Notes: generated by a model not told the origin, from the sequence alone. A DNA stretch of 6,914 nucleotides from Deltaproteobacteria bacterium (GCA_019136325.1 JAGVUJ010000065.1:1-6914); one strand, 5' to 3'. Counted from the stretch's first letter, positions 1 through 6,148 are shown. Numbers and translations are program-made.

Positions 1-738
1 CGTAAAAATCAGAACCGAATCCATATCTGTTTTATCAAGAATATCTTTCAGCAGATCCGTTTTAGAGCTCATCTGCACCGGATAAAATTTATGCGACACG
101 GTTTCGACCGGCGCCGTGTGGCCGATTTTAATGTTCACCGGATTGATCAAGAGATCGTTGGCCAGCGACCGGATGTCGTCCGGCATGGTCGCCGAAAACA
201 GCAAGGTCTGGCGCTGCGCGGGAAGATGTTTGACGATTTTTCTGATATCCGGCAGAAAGCCCATATCAAACATATGGTCGGCTTCATCCAGAACCAGCAC
301 TTCTATCCGGGATAAATCCACGGTGCCGCGGTTGATGTGATCCAGCAGACGGCCGGGACAGGCGGAGATGATCTCTGCATTGTTCCGCAGCTTGTTGATT
401 TGACCATTGATATTCACACCACCATAAATGGACACGCTGCGCAATTTCGTTTTCCGTCCCAGTTGCATGATGGCGGTATGGGTTTGCTCGCTCAACTCGC
501 GCGTCGGCGCAATAATCAGCGCGCGGACATGACCGCGCGCCCCCTGCATCAGCCGCTGCAAAATCGGCAGCACAAACGCCGCTGTTTTTCCCGTTCCGGT
601 CTGGGCCAGGCCCATCACGTCGCGGCCTGCCATAATCGGCGGGATGGATTGTAACTGGATGGGTGTCGGCACGTTGTAACCGCACGCCTGCACGCCGGTT
701 AATATTTTCTCATTTAACTCAAACTTCTCAAAACTCAT
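1..738 (-). CDS. DEAD-box ATP-dependent RNA helicase, RhlE-like (C-terminal part beyond window)
   Basis: The minus-strand frame is open from an ATG at 738 to the window edge, giving 246 residues of a protein normally about 400 or more. It should unwind RNA duplexes using ATP in the cytoplasm, typically in ribosome assembly or cold adaptation. Visible motifs are the Q motif (PTPIQ, residues 25-29), motif I AQTGTGKT (45-52), Ia PTREL (78-82), Ib as CPGR (127-130) instead of TPGR, II DEAD (151-154) and III SAT (182-184). The start of RecA domain 2 follows, ending at SVLIFT. The second RecA domain with motifs IV to VI lies outside the window. The start is supported by GAAGGA at 749-754, ten bases upstream. 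The product begins MSFEKFELNEKIL, typical of the family. The family is certain; the RhlE subgroup is inferred. Confidence 0.95.
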   Translation of the reverse strand, partial: MSFEKFELNEKILTGVQACGYNVPTPIQLQSIPPIMAGRDVMGLAQTGTGKTAAFVLPILQRLMQGARGHVRALIIAPTRELSEQTHTAIMQLGRKTKLRSVSIYGGVNINGQINKLRNNAEIISACPGRLLDHINRGTVDLSRIEVLVLDEADHMFDMGFLPDIRKIVKHLPAQRQTLLFSATMPDDIRSLANDLLINPVNIKIGHTAPVETVSHKFYPVQMSSKTDLLKDILDKTDMDSVLIFT

Positions 739-1087
739 TTTTTCTTTTTCCTTCTTTTTTCAGTATTTGTGACATTTGAACCCGGCTCTATTCATTGCGG
801 TGGTTGAGAACACACCGCCGTGTACCATGATGGCAAGCCCAAAACAGGCCGCAAGCATGGCGCTAAAGTTGGATTCGTTTACGATTAGCCGGATTTTCCT
901 GCCGAAATTTCTGAAATAGAAAGGAAGGGAGGTCAATAACTATCGCGATCACTGCGGGACCTTGTACAGGTATTATTCATAAATAGCAAGGATTATCTTT
1001 TAAGCTTCATAAATAAGCGAATATTCTGAAATATGCCGGTAAATTTCTATGGCAATGTCTTTCTCGCTGATGTAGAAAACATAGGTC
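739..1087. other. Divergent intergenic region, 349 bp, no supported gene
   Basis: This gap separates the divergent helicase and nuclease-kinase genes, so it must hold promoters for both, but no clean -35/-10 pair could be assigned. The part from about 965 to 1035 is AT-rich and carries a 10-bp direct repeat (see its own entry). From 760 to 936 both strands stay open for short unidentified frames: 58 codons on the minus strand from a TTG at 936, and 47 on the plus strand from a TTG at 776 to a stop at 919. Neither has a convincing ribosome binding site. A small hairpin is possible at 797-818 (GCGGTG and CACCGC with a 10-base loop). ATCGCGAT at 942-949 is a palindrome. Confidence 0.6.
976..1018. 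repeat. Direct repeat TTCATAAATA, 30 bp apart
   Basis: TTCATAAATA occurs at 976-985 and again at 1006-1015, followed by GC and AGC respectively. The start-to-start distance is 30 bp, close to three helical turns, so both copies would face the same side of the DNA. They lie in the AT-rich part of the divergent intergenic region, 70 to 110 bp upstream of the nuclease-kinase gene. A regulator binding site is possible. Chance recurrence in AT-rich DNA is also possible. Confidence 0.4.
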
Positions 1088-2377
1088 ATGAATATCAACG
1101 TTAAGAAAAACAGCAAAACCTGGGTTGTTTATATTCTGCGCTGTTCCGACGGAAGCCTGTATACGGGCATCACTAATAACATTGAAAAACGACTGGCCGC
1201 TCATCATCAGGGCAAAGCCGCCAAATATACCCGCTCCCGCCGACCGGTGGAATTACTGGTCACCGGCGCGGCGATGGAAAGAAGTGCGGCGATGCGCCTG
1301 GAAATAAAAATCAAAAGACAGCCCAAAGACAAAAAAGTGTCCGCACTGAAAAAACATGCGCCAGGAAAGTCGTCCACAGCGGCAACAACATCGAAGAGAC
1401 GCGTTGTTGCCGGGAAAGAGCATTCACTTTTCGGCAGAGAAACACTGAAAGCCGTGGCCGGCCTGTGGCAGGTTCGCCTGAAAACAATCCATCGTAAAAT
1501 TCCTGTTCAGGGAAGTCCGGAACGTTCCGCGTTTCGTGTGGTTCTGGAAGATACAGACAAAAGATTCTTCGTTCTGGAACAAATTGCATCGCAATCGGTG
1601 GCAGGACGAAAACAGATTGCGGCAATTCTCGAGTTGCTGACCGCGAAGAAACTCGCTCCAATCAATCCTTATCTAACCGATGAGAAAGGCAATCATCTTC
1701 TCGAGCACCAAAATATTTTCTGGCAACTTTCGCCTTTTGTTCCCGGCGTGGAACTGGACCGTGAAAAGTATATTTTTGATAAATGGCGCGGCATTGTTCT
1801 GGCGGACTTTCTCATCGCCCTGCGTCGCAAATCGCAAAAGATGACGCTGGCCGGCTCCCGTGGCGTGTTCTCCCTGAAGAATTACATTTACAAATTGGTC
1901 CGTGAAATCAATCTTTACAACAAAGACATCAGAAACGACATCAACCGCGTTGTCGGTTTTCTGGAAAAGGATTTTCTGCCCGTTTATGAAGAACTGCCGC
2001 TGGCCTTTTGTCACGGCGACTATCATCCGTTAAATATGATCTGGTCAACGGACGGTATTCGATGCGTCATCGACTGGGAATTCTGCGGACTGAAAAGCGA
2101 ACTCTACGACGTTGCCAATCTCATCGGCTGCGTCGGCATGGAAAACCCGCACAGTCTTTCCGGCGATCTGGTCGGAATTTTCATCGGAAAGATGAAAAAA
2201 TCAGGCATGATTTCCAAAATGAGCTGGACATACCTGCCGGAGTTTATCGTCGCGCTGCGCTTCGCCTGGCTGGCCGAGTGGCTGCGCCTCAGAGACAGGG
2301 ACATGATCCGTCTGGAACGTGATTACATGAAACTGCTGATGGATAATAAAACTGTTTTACAAAAAGCCTGGCTGTGA
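1088..2377 (+). CDS. GIY-YIG nuclease domain fused to APH-like kinase domain
   Basis: One uninterrupted 429-residue frame joins two unrelated domains. Residues 12-90 form a GIY-YIG domain of the YhbQ/UPF0213 type: VYIL (14-17), LYTGIT (24-29), R35, the conserved block AKYTRSRRPVEL (45-56), and E72 in LEIKIK as the probable metal-binding glutamate. Residues 91-112 are a basic, Ser/Thr/Ala-rich linker. Residues 113-429 resemble the aminoglycoside phosphotransferase/choline kinase fold, with the catalytic loop HGDYHPLN (309-316; D311 as base, N316 for metal) and D329 in IDWE as the second metal ligand. The small-molecule or protein substrate cannot be predicted. The usual N-lobe lysine is not evident: the matching strand reads FFVLEQ (160-165). 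An in-frame TAG at 1082-1084 rules out a longer protein. The ribosome site is weak, with only AGG close to the ATG. Fusion to a kinase is unusual for small GIY-YIG proteins, which normally stand alone at about 85-100 residues. Confidence 0.88.
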   Translation: MNINVKKNSKTWVVYILRCSDGSLYTGITNNIEKRLAAHHQGKAAKYTRSRRPVELLVTGAAMERSAAMRLEIKIKRQPKDKKVSALKKHAPGKSSTAATTSKRRVVAGKEHSLFGRETLKAVAGLWQVRLKTIHRKIPVQGSPERSAFRVVLEDTDKRFFVLEQIASQSVAGRKQIAAILELLTAKKLAPINPYLTDEKGNHLLEHQNIFWQLSPFVPGVELDREKYIFDKWRGIVLADFLIALRRKSQKMTLAGSRGVFSLKNYIYKLVREINLYNKDIRNDINRVVGFLEKDFLPVYEELPLAFCHGDYHPLNMIWSTDGIRCVIDWEFCGLKSELYDVANLIGCVGMENPHSLSGDLVGIFIGKMKKSGMISKMSWTYLPEFIVALRFAWLAEWLRLRDRDMIRLERDYMKLLMDNKTVLQKAWL

Positions 2378-2414
2378 TAAAAGGCGGCTCTGCATTTAAA
2401 ATTTAATTTTCGGG

Positions 2415-2891
2415 ATGAGATTGACAATGGATTCTTTACCGGTAGATGTCATTCTTGAGCAGTTGAAAATCGCCTATGAAGAAAAGATGCCGTTTAATAA
2501 ATATCTCGGGCTGAAGATCGATTCCATCACAACGGACGGCGCCGTTGTCCGGATCGACATGCGGGATGATCTTATCGGCAACTTTGAAAAAAACATTTTA
2601 CACGGCGGCGTCATATCGACCATTCTGGATTTCACCGGCGGGGTTATCGCGCAGATACACGTCATTAACGAAATGAAGGACGCGCCTCTGGAAAAAATCG
2701 TCAAGCGCCTGACCGGCATGGGAACCATCGATATGCGAATCGATTATATGCGTCCGGGGCACGGATCATACTTTCTGGCGTCCGGCCATCTCTTAAGATT
2801 GGGACACAAGGTTGCCGTCGCCCGGACGGAATTCGTCAATGACAGCGGCGTTTTGATTGCCGTCGGCACCAGCACCTATATTGTCGGGTAA
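2415..2891 (+). CDS. Hot-dog fold acyl-CoA thioesterase, PaaI/YigI-like
   Basis: This 158-residue protein should hydrolyse an acyl-CoA thioester to free acid and CoA in the cytoplasm. The hot-dog signature is clear: LHGGVISTILD (residues 62-72) holds the HGG turn (63-65) and the acidic D72 typical of PaaI-type enzymes. GTIDMRIDYMRPG (103-115) follows, and the end reads IAVGTSTYIVG. Both blocks match my memory of the YigI-type thioesterases, which act on medium to long acyl chains; substrate length here is inferred. Length is normal for the family. The start is ambiguous: ATG 2415 has only a CGGG just before it, while ATG 2427 (Met5) is preceded by GAG about eight bases upstream. The gene starts 37 bp after the nuclease-kinase fusion and ends 26 bp before the zinc-ribbon gene, so co-transcription is likely. 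Confidence 0.9.
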   Translation: MRLTMDSLPVDVILEQLKIAYEEKMPFNKYLGLKIDSITTDGAVVRIDMRDDLIGNFEKNILHGGVISTILDFTGGVIAQIHVINEMKDAPLEKIVKRLTGMGTIDMRIDYMRPGHGSYFLASGHLLRLGHKVAVARTEFVNDSGVLIAVGTSTYIVG

Positions 2892-2903
2892 AATTGAGCG
2901 AGC

Positions 2904-2910
2904 AAAGGAA
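2904..2910 (+). promoter_or_regulatory. Ribosome binding site fixing the start of the zinc-ribbon gene
   Basis: AAAGGAA lies seven bases upstream of ATG 2918. An in-frame TTG at 2894 would lengthen the protein by eight residues, but it has no such site and sits two bases after the previous stop codon. The ATG is therefore the better start. Confidence 0.75.
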
Positions 2911-2917
2911 AAACAAC

Positions 2918-3853
2918 ATGCAGATTGAGTGTCCGCATTGCGATTTTGAATTCAAATCCGAAGATATCGCGCATACGCTGCAGAACGGAAACTTCAAATG
3001 CCCGGTCTGCGGAAAAAAAATACCGGCTGCACCGGCTCCAAAAAATAATTCATCACGGGTTCTCCGTGGCAAGTATTATGTAATAATTCTGATGGCAACC
3101 GGCGTGCTGGCCGCATTAATCCTTTATCATTTTACAACATCTCCTCCTCAGGCGACGTCCAGGACTGTTTCCACGGCACCGGCGGCAACGGGTTCTCTGA
3201 TCGCTCCTTCTCCTGATCCGGTCATTATATCGCCCGATGCGCCGCCTCCTCCGGAGGCCATGCCGCCCCTGCAAACGCAGCAGGCTGCATCCAAACCGGA
3301 TAAAATGAAAATAGTGGAACAAATTGCCGCAGAATTTCACAAGGGGCACACGTACACCCTGGAGGGCGAGTTCGTTTGTCTGGACATGGCCATTGATGTC
3401 TGGAATCAGTTGGTGACCAACGGCATTGAAGCGAAGATAATGGGCGGAACCCTGCACGAAAGCATCACCGCGTGGAATTTCCGGCAGCTGGCAATGGGAA
3501 GCAATCACGCCTGGGTGGTGGCCACCGTCGGTCCGCAGGAAAAGGTCGCTGTTGAAACCACATCCGGAACCGTCATTAAACCGGGCATGAAGGAATATGC
3601 TTCTTACCTGAAGGGTATTGAATTCGATTCGCCGGCCCAGGTTAAACGATTTGAACTGCTCCGGAGAAAAATGAATGACGTCTGCCGGGATGTCCATCAA
3701 ATGATCCAGGACTGGAACCAGAATGTCGCCGGCAAACGCCTTCATCCGGCGGAGATTGTCGCCAGACAGTCGCGCCTGGAACAAAGGAAGCAGGACTGCG
3801 AAAACACATTCAGGGAATTGCGGGAATTCGAATCCAAAGCGATTTTTTATTGA
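2918..3853 (+). CDS. Membrane-anchored zinc-ribbon protein with transglutaminase-like domain
   Basis: I do not recognise a named family for this 311-residue protein, but its architecture is readable. Residues 5-31 form a zinc ribbon (CPHC at 5-8, CPVC at 28-31) like the MJ0042-type motifs at the N-terminus of many deltaproteobacterial proteins. One hydrophobic segment at 53-72 is the likely membrane anchor, with the ribbon in the cytoplasm. Residues 75-127 are a Pro/Ala/Ser/Thr-rich linker. Residues 130-225 look like a transglutaminase/papain-like fold: C154 heads a helix (VCLDMAIDVWNQLVTNGIEA), then a strand (KIMGG), H197 in NHAWVVA, and E213 in VAVETTSG. This gives the Cys-His-acid order of that superfamily. 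The tail (240-305) is charged and helical, probably coiled coil. The role may be cutting or crosslinking envelope proteins or peptides, but inactive relatives exist. The gene follows the thioesterase by 26 bp and precedes the sigma gene by 94 bp. Confidence 0.75.
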   Translation: MQIECPHCDFEFKSEDIAHTLQNGNFKCPVCGKKIPAAPAPKNNSSRVLRGKYYVIILMATGVLAALILYHFTTSPPQATSRTVSTAPAATGSLIAPSPDPVIISPDAPPPPEAMPPLQTQQAASKPDKMKIVEQIAAEFHKGHTYTLEGEFVCLDMAIDVWNQLVTNGIEAKIMGGTLHESITAWNFRQLAMGSNHAWVVATVGPQEKVAVETTSGTVIKPGMKEYASYLKGIEFDSPAQVKRFELLRRKMNDVCRDVHQMIQDWNQNVAGKRLHPAEIVARQSRLEQRKQDCENTFRELREFESKAIFY

Positions 3854-3935
3854 TCAGCCTCTCGTATCCGAATGCAAACAACCGGCTTTTCACGCAAGAT
3901 CACGGTAAATTCAGTCATGCATGGCCAGATGAAGG

Positions 3936-3964
3936 GGAACAAAAGCGTTGCTATGGATGTCTAA
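3936..3964 (+). promoter_or_regulatory. Possible ECF-type promoter over the start of the sigma gene
   Basis: GGAAC at 3936-3940 and TCTAA at 3960-3964 are separated by 19 bases, close to the classic RpoE-type promoter (GGAACTT, 16-17 bases, TCTRA). If it is real, transcription would start near 3970 and the sigma factor would be made from ATG 3969 on a nearly leaderless message. The GGGGA is equally readable as a ribosome binding site for TTG 3948, so the call is tentative. Confidence 0.3.
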
Positions 3965-4577
3965 TATAATGAACACCAGGGCAGAGACCGCCGGAGATGA
4001 AGATCTGGAATACGTCATGCTTTGTCAAAAAGGCGATCCAGAGGCTTTTGAAGTTCTGGTGGAAAGGCACCAGAAGAAAATGCTCAACATCGCTTACCGG
4101 ATGATCGGCGATTACGATGAAGCCTGTGATGTGACGCAGGAAGCCTTTGTTGCGGCTTACAAGTCCATCCGGCAGTTTAAGGCGGAAGCGAAGTTTTCCA
4201 CCTGGCTCTATCGAATCGTTGTCAATTACTCTAAGAACCGGTTAAAGCAGTTGAGCAGTCGAAGCCGGCGCGAAGGATTTTCCATTGACAATGCCGGGAA
4301 CATGCAAGTCGGACGTGTATGCGATCAGGCAATGATTCATGAGAGCAATCCCGGCACGCAGATGGAACAACGCGAAAGAGAATCGCATGTCCAGAAGTGC
4401 ATCAACGCGCTGGATGAGGAATACCGGGAAGCGCTGGTGCTGAGAGACATTCAGGGTTTTTCCTATGAAGAAATAAGCGCCATCCTCAAGGTGCCCGATG
4501 GAACGGTTAAATCAAGGCTTTCGCGGGCTCGCAACGCGCTGAAAGACTGTCTGCAAAAGGTTATTGGTGATTTATGA
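3948..4577 (+). CDS. ECF-type RNA polymerase sigma factor (RpoE-like)
   Basis: This sigma factor of about 209 residues directs RNA polymerase to a small stress or envelope regulon. Region 2 spans residues 32-105, with the helix DVTQEAFVAAY (61-71) that contacts core and the -10 element, and FSTWLYRIVVN (83-93). Region 4 lies near residues 150-203: ALDEEYREALVLRDIQGFSY, then the helix-turn-helix VPDGTVKSRLSRARNAL. Regions 1 and 3 are absent, as expected for ECF factors. Its length suits RpoE/SigW-type members. The start is uncertain: TTG 3948 has GAAGGGG (3931-3937) ten bases upstream, while ATG 3957 and ATG 3969 are in frame without a good site and cost only 3 or 7 non-conserved residues. The stop overlaps the start of the anti-sigma gene by four bases, which implies translational coupling. 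Confidence 0.95.
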   Translation: MLWMSNIMNTRAETAGDEDLEYVMLCQKGDPEAFEVLVERHQKKMLNIAYRMIGDYDEACDVTQEAFVAAYKSIRQFKAEAKFSTWLYRIVVNYSKNRLKQLSSRSRREGFSIDNAGNMQVGRVCDQAMIHESNPGTQMEQRERESHVQKCINALDEEYREALVLRDIQGFSYEEISAILKVPDGTVKSRLSRARNALKDCLQKVIGDL

Positions 4578-5530
4578 AGACATGTAAAGATATTGAGAAC
4601 AACCTATCCTTGTTTCTGGACGGTTTGCTTTCCGAAGAAGACCAAGCCGCCGTGGAAGAGCATTTGCAATCATGTCCGCAGTGTGCGGAGGCGCTTGCCC
4701 GGCTGCGTAAGACGAAAGAACTGGCGAGCAGCCTTCATGACGTCGAACCGCCGCCCTGGTTCCGGCAAAAAATCATGGCCCGAGTCCGAGAGGAAACCGG
4801 AAAGAAAAGTTTTCTTTATAAATTATTCTATCCCCTGCAGATTAAAATTCCCGTTCAGATATTTGCTACCGTCTGTATCGCCGTGCTTGCCGTATACATT
4901 TACCGGGCGGGAGAAGACCGGATGAAAGAAGTTGTTCCGTCTTCCGCGCCGGCGCCGGTGCTTCAGATTCAAAAAAGCCCATTGCCGGAACAAAAAGAAA
5001 ATACTTTCGTTGCCGAGCAAACAAAGGCAGAAGAAAAAGCTAGCAAGAAAGATGACGCGCCGCAGGAAATTGTTCGTAAAAAAGAAGCTTACCAAACGAA
5101 AGATTTCAATGAGCAGAGGGCTTCCGACCGGCAATACGACAAACATGAAATCGCCGCCCCAAGAGCTCCGGCACAATCTGATGCGGAATTCGGACAGAAG
5201 AAAGATCGTGATGTTTTGGGAACAGCCATGAAGGCGAGCGTCGCGTCGCAGGCGCAACGTGCGCTGATGGAATCCGACATTGTATTGAAAGTTTCCGATC
5301 TTGATGCTGGCGCGCGGGAAGCGGAAAAAATATTAACGCAACTCAACGCAAAAAATATAACCGCAAGAATCATGCCGGGGATAGCATTTTTAACAGCCGA
5401 CCTCAGCCATCGCAAACTAAAGGCTTTGTCGAAACAATTATCGGCCATCGGCCTGGTCGAAGAAAAACATATCCCGGCAGCCGATGCCGCCGGGAATACC
5501 ACGTTGGTTCTGGAAATCACAAACAACTAG
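4574..5530 (+). CDS. Zinc-binding membrane anti-sigma factor (zf-HC2, DUF2275-like)
   Basis: The 318-residue product should bind and hold inactive the sigma factor encoded just upstream. The N-terminus is a zinc anti-sigma domain: C4, then H30, C34 and C37 in EHLQSCPQC, followed by a helix that would cover the sigma factor. PPPWFRQKIMARVREE (59-74) and the stretch up to the membrane segment recall DUF2275 anti-sigma proteins of Geobacter-like bacteria. One membrane helix lies at about 94-111. The exported part has a long linker (113-225), rich in Lys/Glu and probably disordered. It ends in a compact domain (about 230-318) of alternating strands and helices, probably the sensor or partner-binding part. 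The ATGA overlap (4574-4577) couples it to the sigma gene. Release probably needs proteolysis or zinc loss, but no protease gene is in view. Confidence 0.9.
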   Translation: MKTCKDIENNLSLFLDGLLSEEDQAAVEEHLQSCPQCAEALARLRKTKELASSLHDVEPPPWFRQKIMARVREETGKKSFLYKLFYPLQIKIPVQIFATVCIAVLAVYIYRAGEDRMKEVVPSSAPAPVLQIQKSPLPEQKENTFVAEQTKAEEKASKKDDAPQEIVRKKEAYQTKDFNEQRASDRQYDKHEIAAPRAPAQSDAEFGQKKDRDVLGTAMKASVASQAQRALMESDIVLKVSDLDAGAREAEKILTQLNAKNITARIMPGIAFLTADLSHRKLKALSKQLSAIGLVEEKHIPAADAAGNTTLVLEITNN

Positions 5531-5745
5531 ATTTTAACGTGACTGTTCGATTAAAGGATCAACCGTCGCTAATCAGGTTTTTTAATCTCCATACATTGCC
5601 TGTCGGATAGCACCGTTTTTCGTTCAATCACGGTTGCAGGATGCCTATGAAAGAAAGGGGCTGGCCTGCCGTGAACATCACGCCACTGCCTGAAATAAAA
5701 ATTCAAGCAGCGGCGGTTCAGAAACATGGCCGTTTATAGAAAAAG
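5531..5745. other. Convergent intergenic region, 215 bp, no supported gene
   Basis: This gap lies between the ends of the sigma operon (plus) and the small membrane protein gene (minus), so terminators are expected. For the plus direction there is only a weak candidate: GATTAAA (5549-5555) can pair with TTTAATC (5581-5587), with an inner AACC/GGTT (5561-5564 and 5576-5579) and six T after the inner stem. A much better hairpin at 5681-5715 fits the minus direction (own entry). A 30-codon plus frame (ATG 5647, stop 5737-5739) has AGGA six bases upstream, but it resembles nothing I know and runs through that hairpin, so it is not called. Confidence 0.6.
5681..5715 (-). terminator. 14-bp hairpin downstream of the small membrane protein gene
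   Basis: Arms at 5681-5694 and 5702-5715 flank a 7-base loop (ATAAAAA on the plus strand). In minus-strand RNA all 14 pairs form, two of them G-U wobbles. In plus-strand RNA those two positions become A-C mismatches. The stem therefore suits a minus-strand transcript and starts about 30 bases after the stop at 5746. No U-run follows, so it may stabilise the 3' end or stall polymerase rather than act as a classic terminator. Confidence 0.5.
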
Positions 5746-6072
5746 TTATGCGATAGAAGTGGCGATAACGTACCCCAGAAGGGCTACATATATTCCCGCA
5801 ATGATCAAACCGATGACCGGGAATAATTTTTTAGTGTTTTCTTCTGATAATCCCAGGAAAGCCAGGAATCCGCCGGCAATGGCAAAAGTCATACTGATAA
5901 AAAGATACAAGACAAATTCAATAGACCAGCCGGTCTCATCAGAGGAAGCAATTCCCAGTGTTTTAATAAGCAAAAGCATCACCAGGCCGATGATTGTCAA
6001 TACAATGGAAAGGTAATTGCTAACAGGATTTTTATTATCATCCGTCGTCAAGATATCATCGTCTTCCGCCAT
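5746..6072 (-). CDS. Small three-helix membrane protein, unknown function
   Basis: I do not recognise this 108-residue protein. The N-terminus is acidic (MAEDDDILTTDDN) and probably cytoplasmic. Three hydrophobic segments follow at about 20-41, 51-75 and 83-107. The short connections are TLGIASSDETGWS and SEENTKK, and the second helix has a Gly-Gly kink (AIAGGFLAFLG). There are no cysteines, histidines or catalytic-looking motifs, so a structural or accessory membrane role is more likely than an enzyme. Expression is well supported: AAGGAGG at 6080-6086 lies seven bases from the ATG, and a near-consensus promoter sits at 6120-6148. The gene has its own promoter and is separated from the upstream dehydrogenase by a hairpin, so it is probably a single-gene unit. 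Confidence 0.85.
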   Translation of the reverse strand: MAEDDDILTTDDNKNPVSNYLSIVLTIIGLVMLLLIKTLGIASSDETGWSIEFVLYLFISMTFAIAGGFLAFLGLSEENTKKLFPVIGLIIAGIYVALLGYVIATSIA

Positions 6073-6095
6073 TTTACTTCCTCCTTGTTGTATTG

Positions 6096-6122
6096 AATCA
6101 TTAAGACTTTTGTTTAATGATT
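6096..6122. repeat. Perfect 9-bp inverted repeat over the -10 and start site
   Basis: AATCATTAA (6096-6104) and TTAATGATT (6114-6122) are perfect reverse complements separated by nine bases. The element overlaps the -10 box of the minus-strand promoter and the expected transcription start near 6113. This is a typical place for a repressor operator. It could instead fold as an AU-rich hairpin at the 5' end of the transcript. Confidence 0.55.
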
Positions 6123-6148
6123 ATAAAAAAAACAATAAAGAGAGTCAA
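6120..6148 (-). promoter_or_regulatory. Near-consensus sigma-70 promoter of the small membrane protein gene
   Basis: On the minus strand TTGACT (6148-6143) and TATAAT (6125-6120) are separated by exactly 17 bases, which matches the housekeeping consensus in 11 of 12 positions. The spacer ends in a run of eight T on the minus strand. Transcription should start near 6113, giving a leader of about 40 bases that holds the AAGGAGG ribosome site. Confidence 0.85.

Noticed and set aside
345..356. Helicase motif Ib reads CPGR instead of TPGR
   Set aside because: All other helicase motifs are intact, and I recall the ACPGRLLDH form from other deltaproteobacterial DEAD-box proteins, so it is a lineage variant rather than a defect.
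284..685. A 133-residue minus-strand open frame inside the helicase gene
   Set aside because: It overlaps the helicase coding frame on the same strand and has an arginine/alanine-rich, motif-free composition typical of an out-of-frame shadow.
2894..2917. TTG start giving eight extra residues on the zinc-ribbon protein
   Set aside because: There is no ribosome site ahead of it, whereas AAAGGAA is ideally placed for ATG 2918, directly before the zinc ribbon.
3116..3784. A 222-residue antisense open frame
   Set aside because: It lies opposite the zinc-ribbon gene, has no ribosome site or family motif, and its RRRRR-rich tail is the complement of the proline-rich linker codons.
5549..5587. Possible rho-independent terminator after the anti-sigma gene
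   Set aside because: The uninterrupted inner stem is only four pairs and the T-run sits inside the outer arm, so it is not called as a separate terminator.
5647..5739. A 30-codon plus-strand frame with AGGA six bases upstream
   Set aside because: It has no recognisable features and contains the whole 14-bp hairpin that better fits a minus-strand 3' end.
5726..6016. A 96-residue plus-strand frame opposite the small membrane protein
   Set aside because: The minus-strand gene has a promoter, a ribosome site and clear membrane helices; the plus frame has none of these and looks like an antisense shadow.
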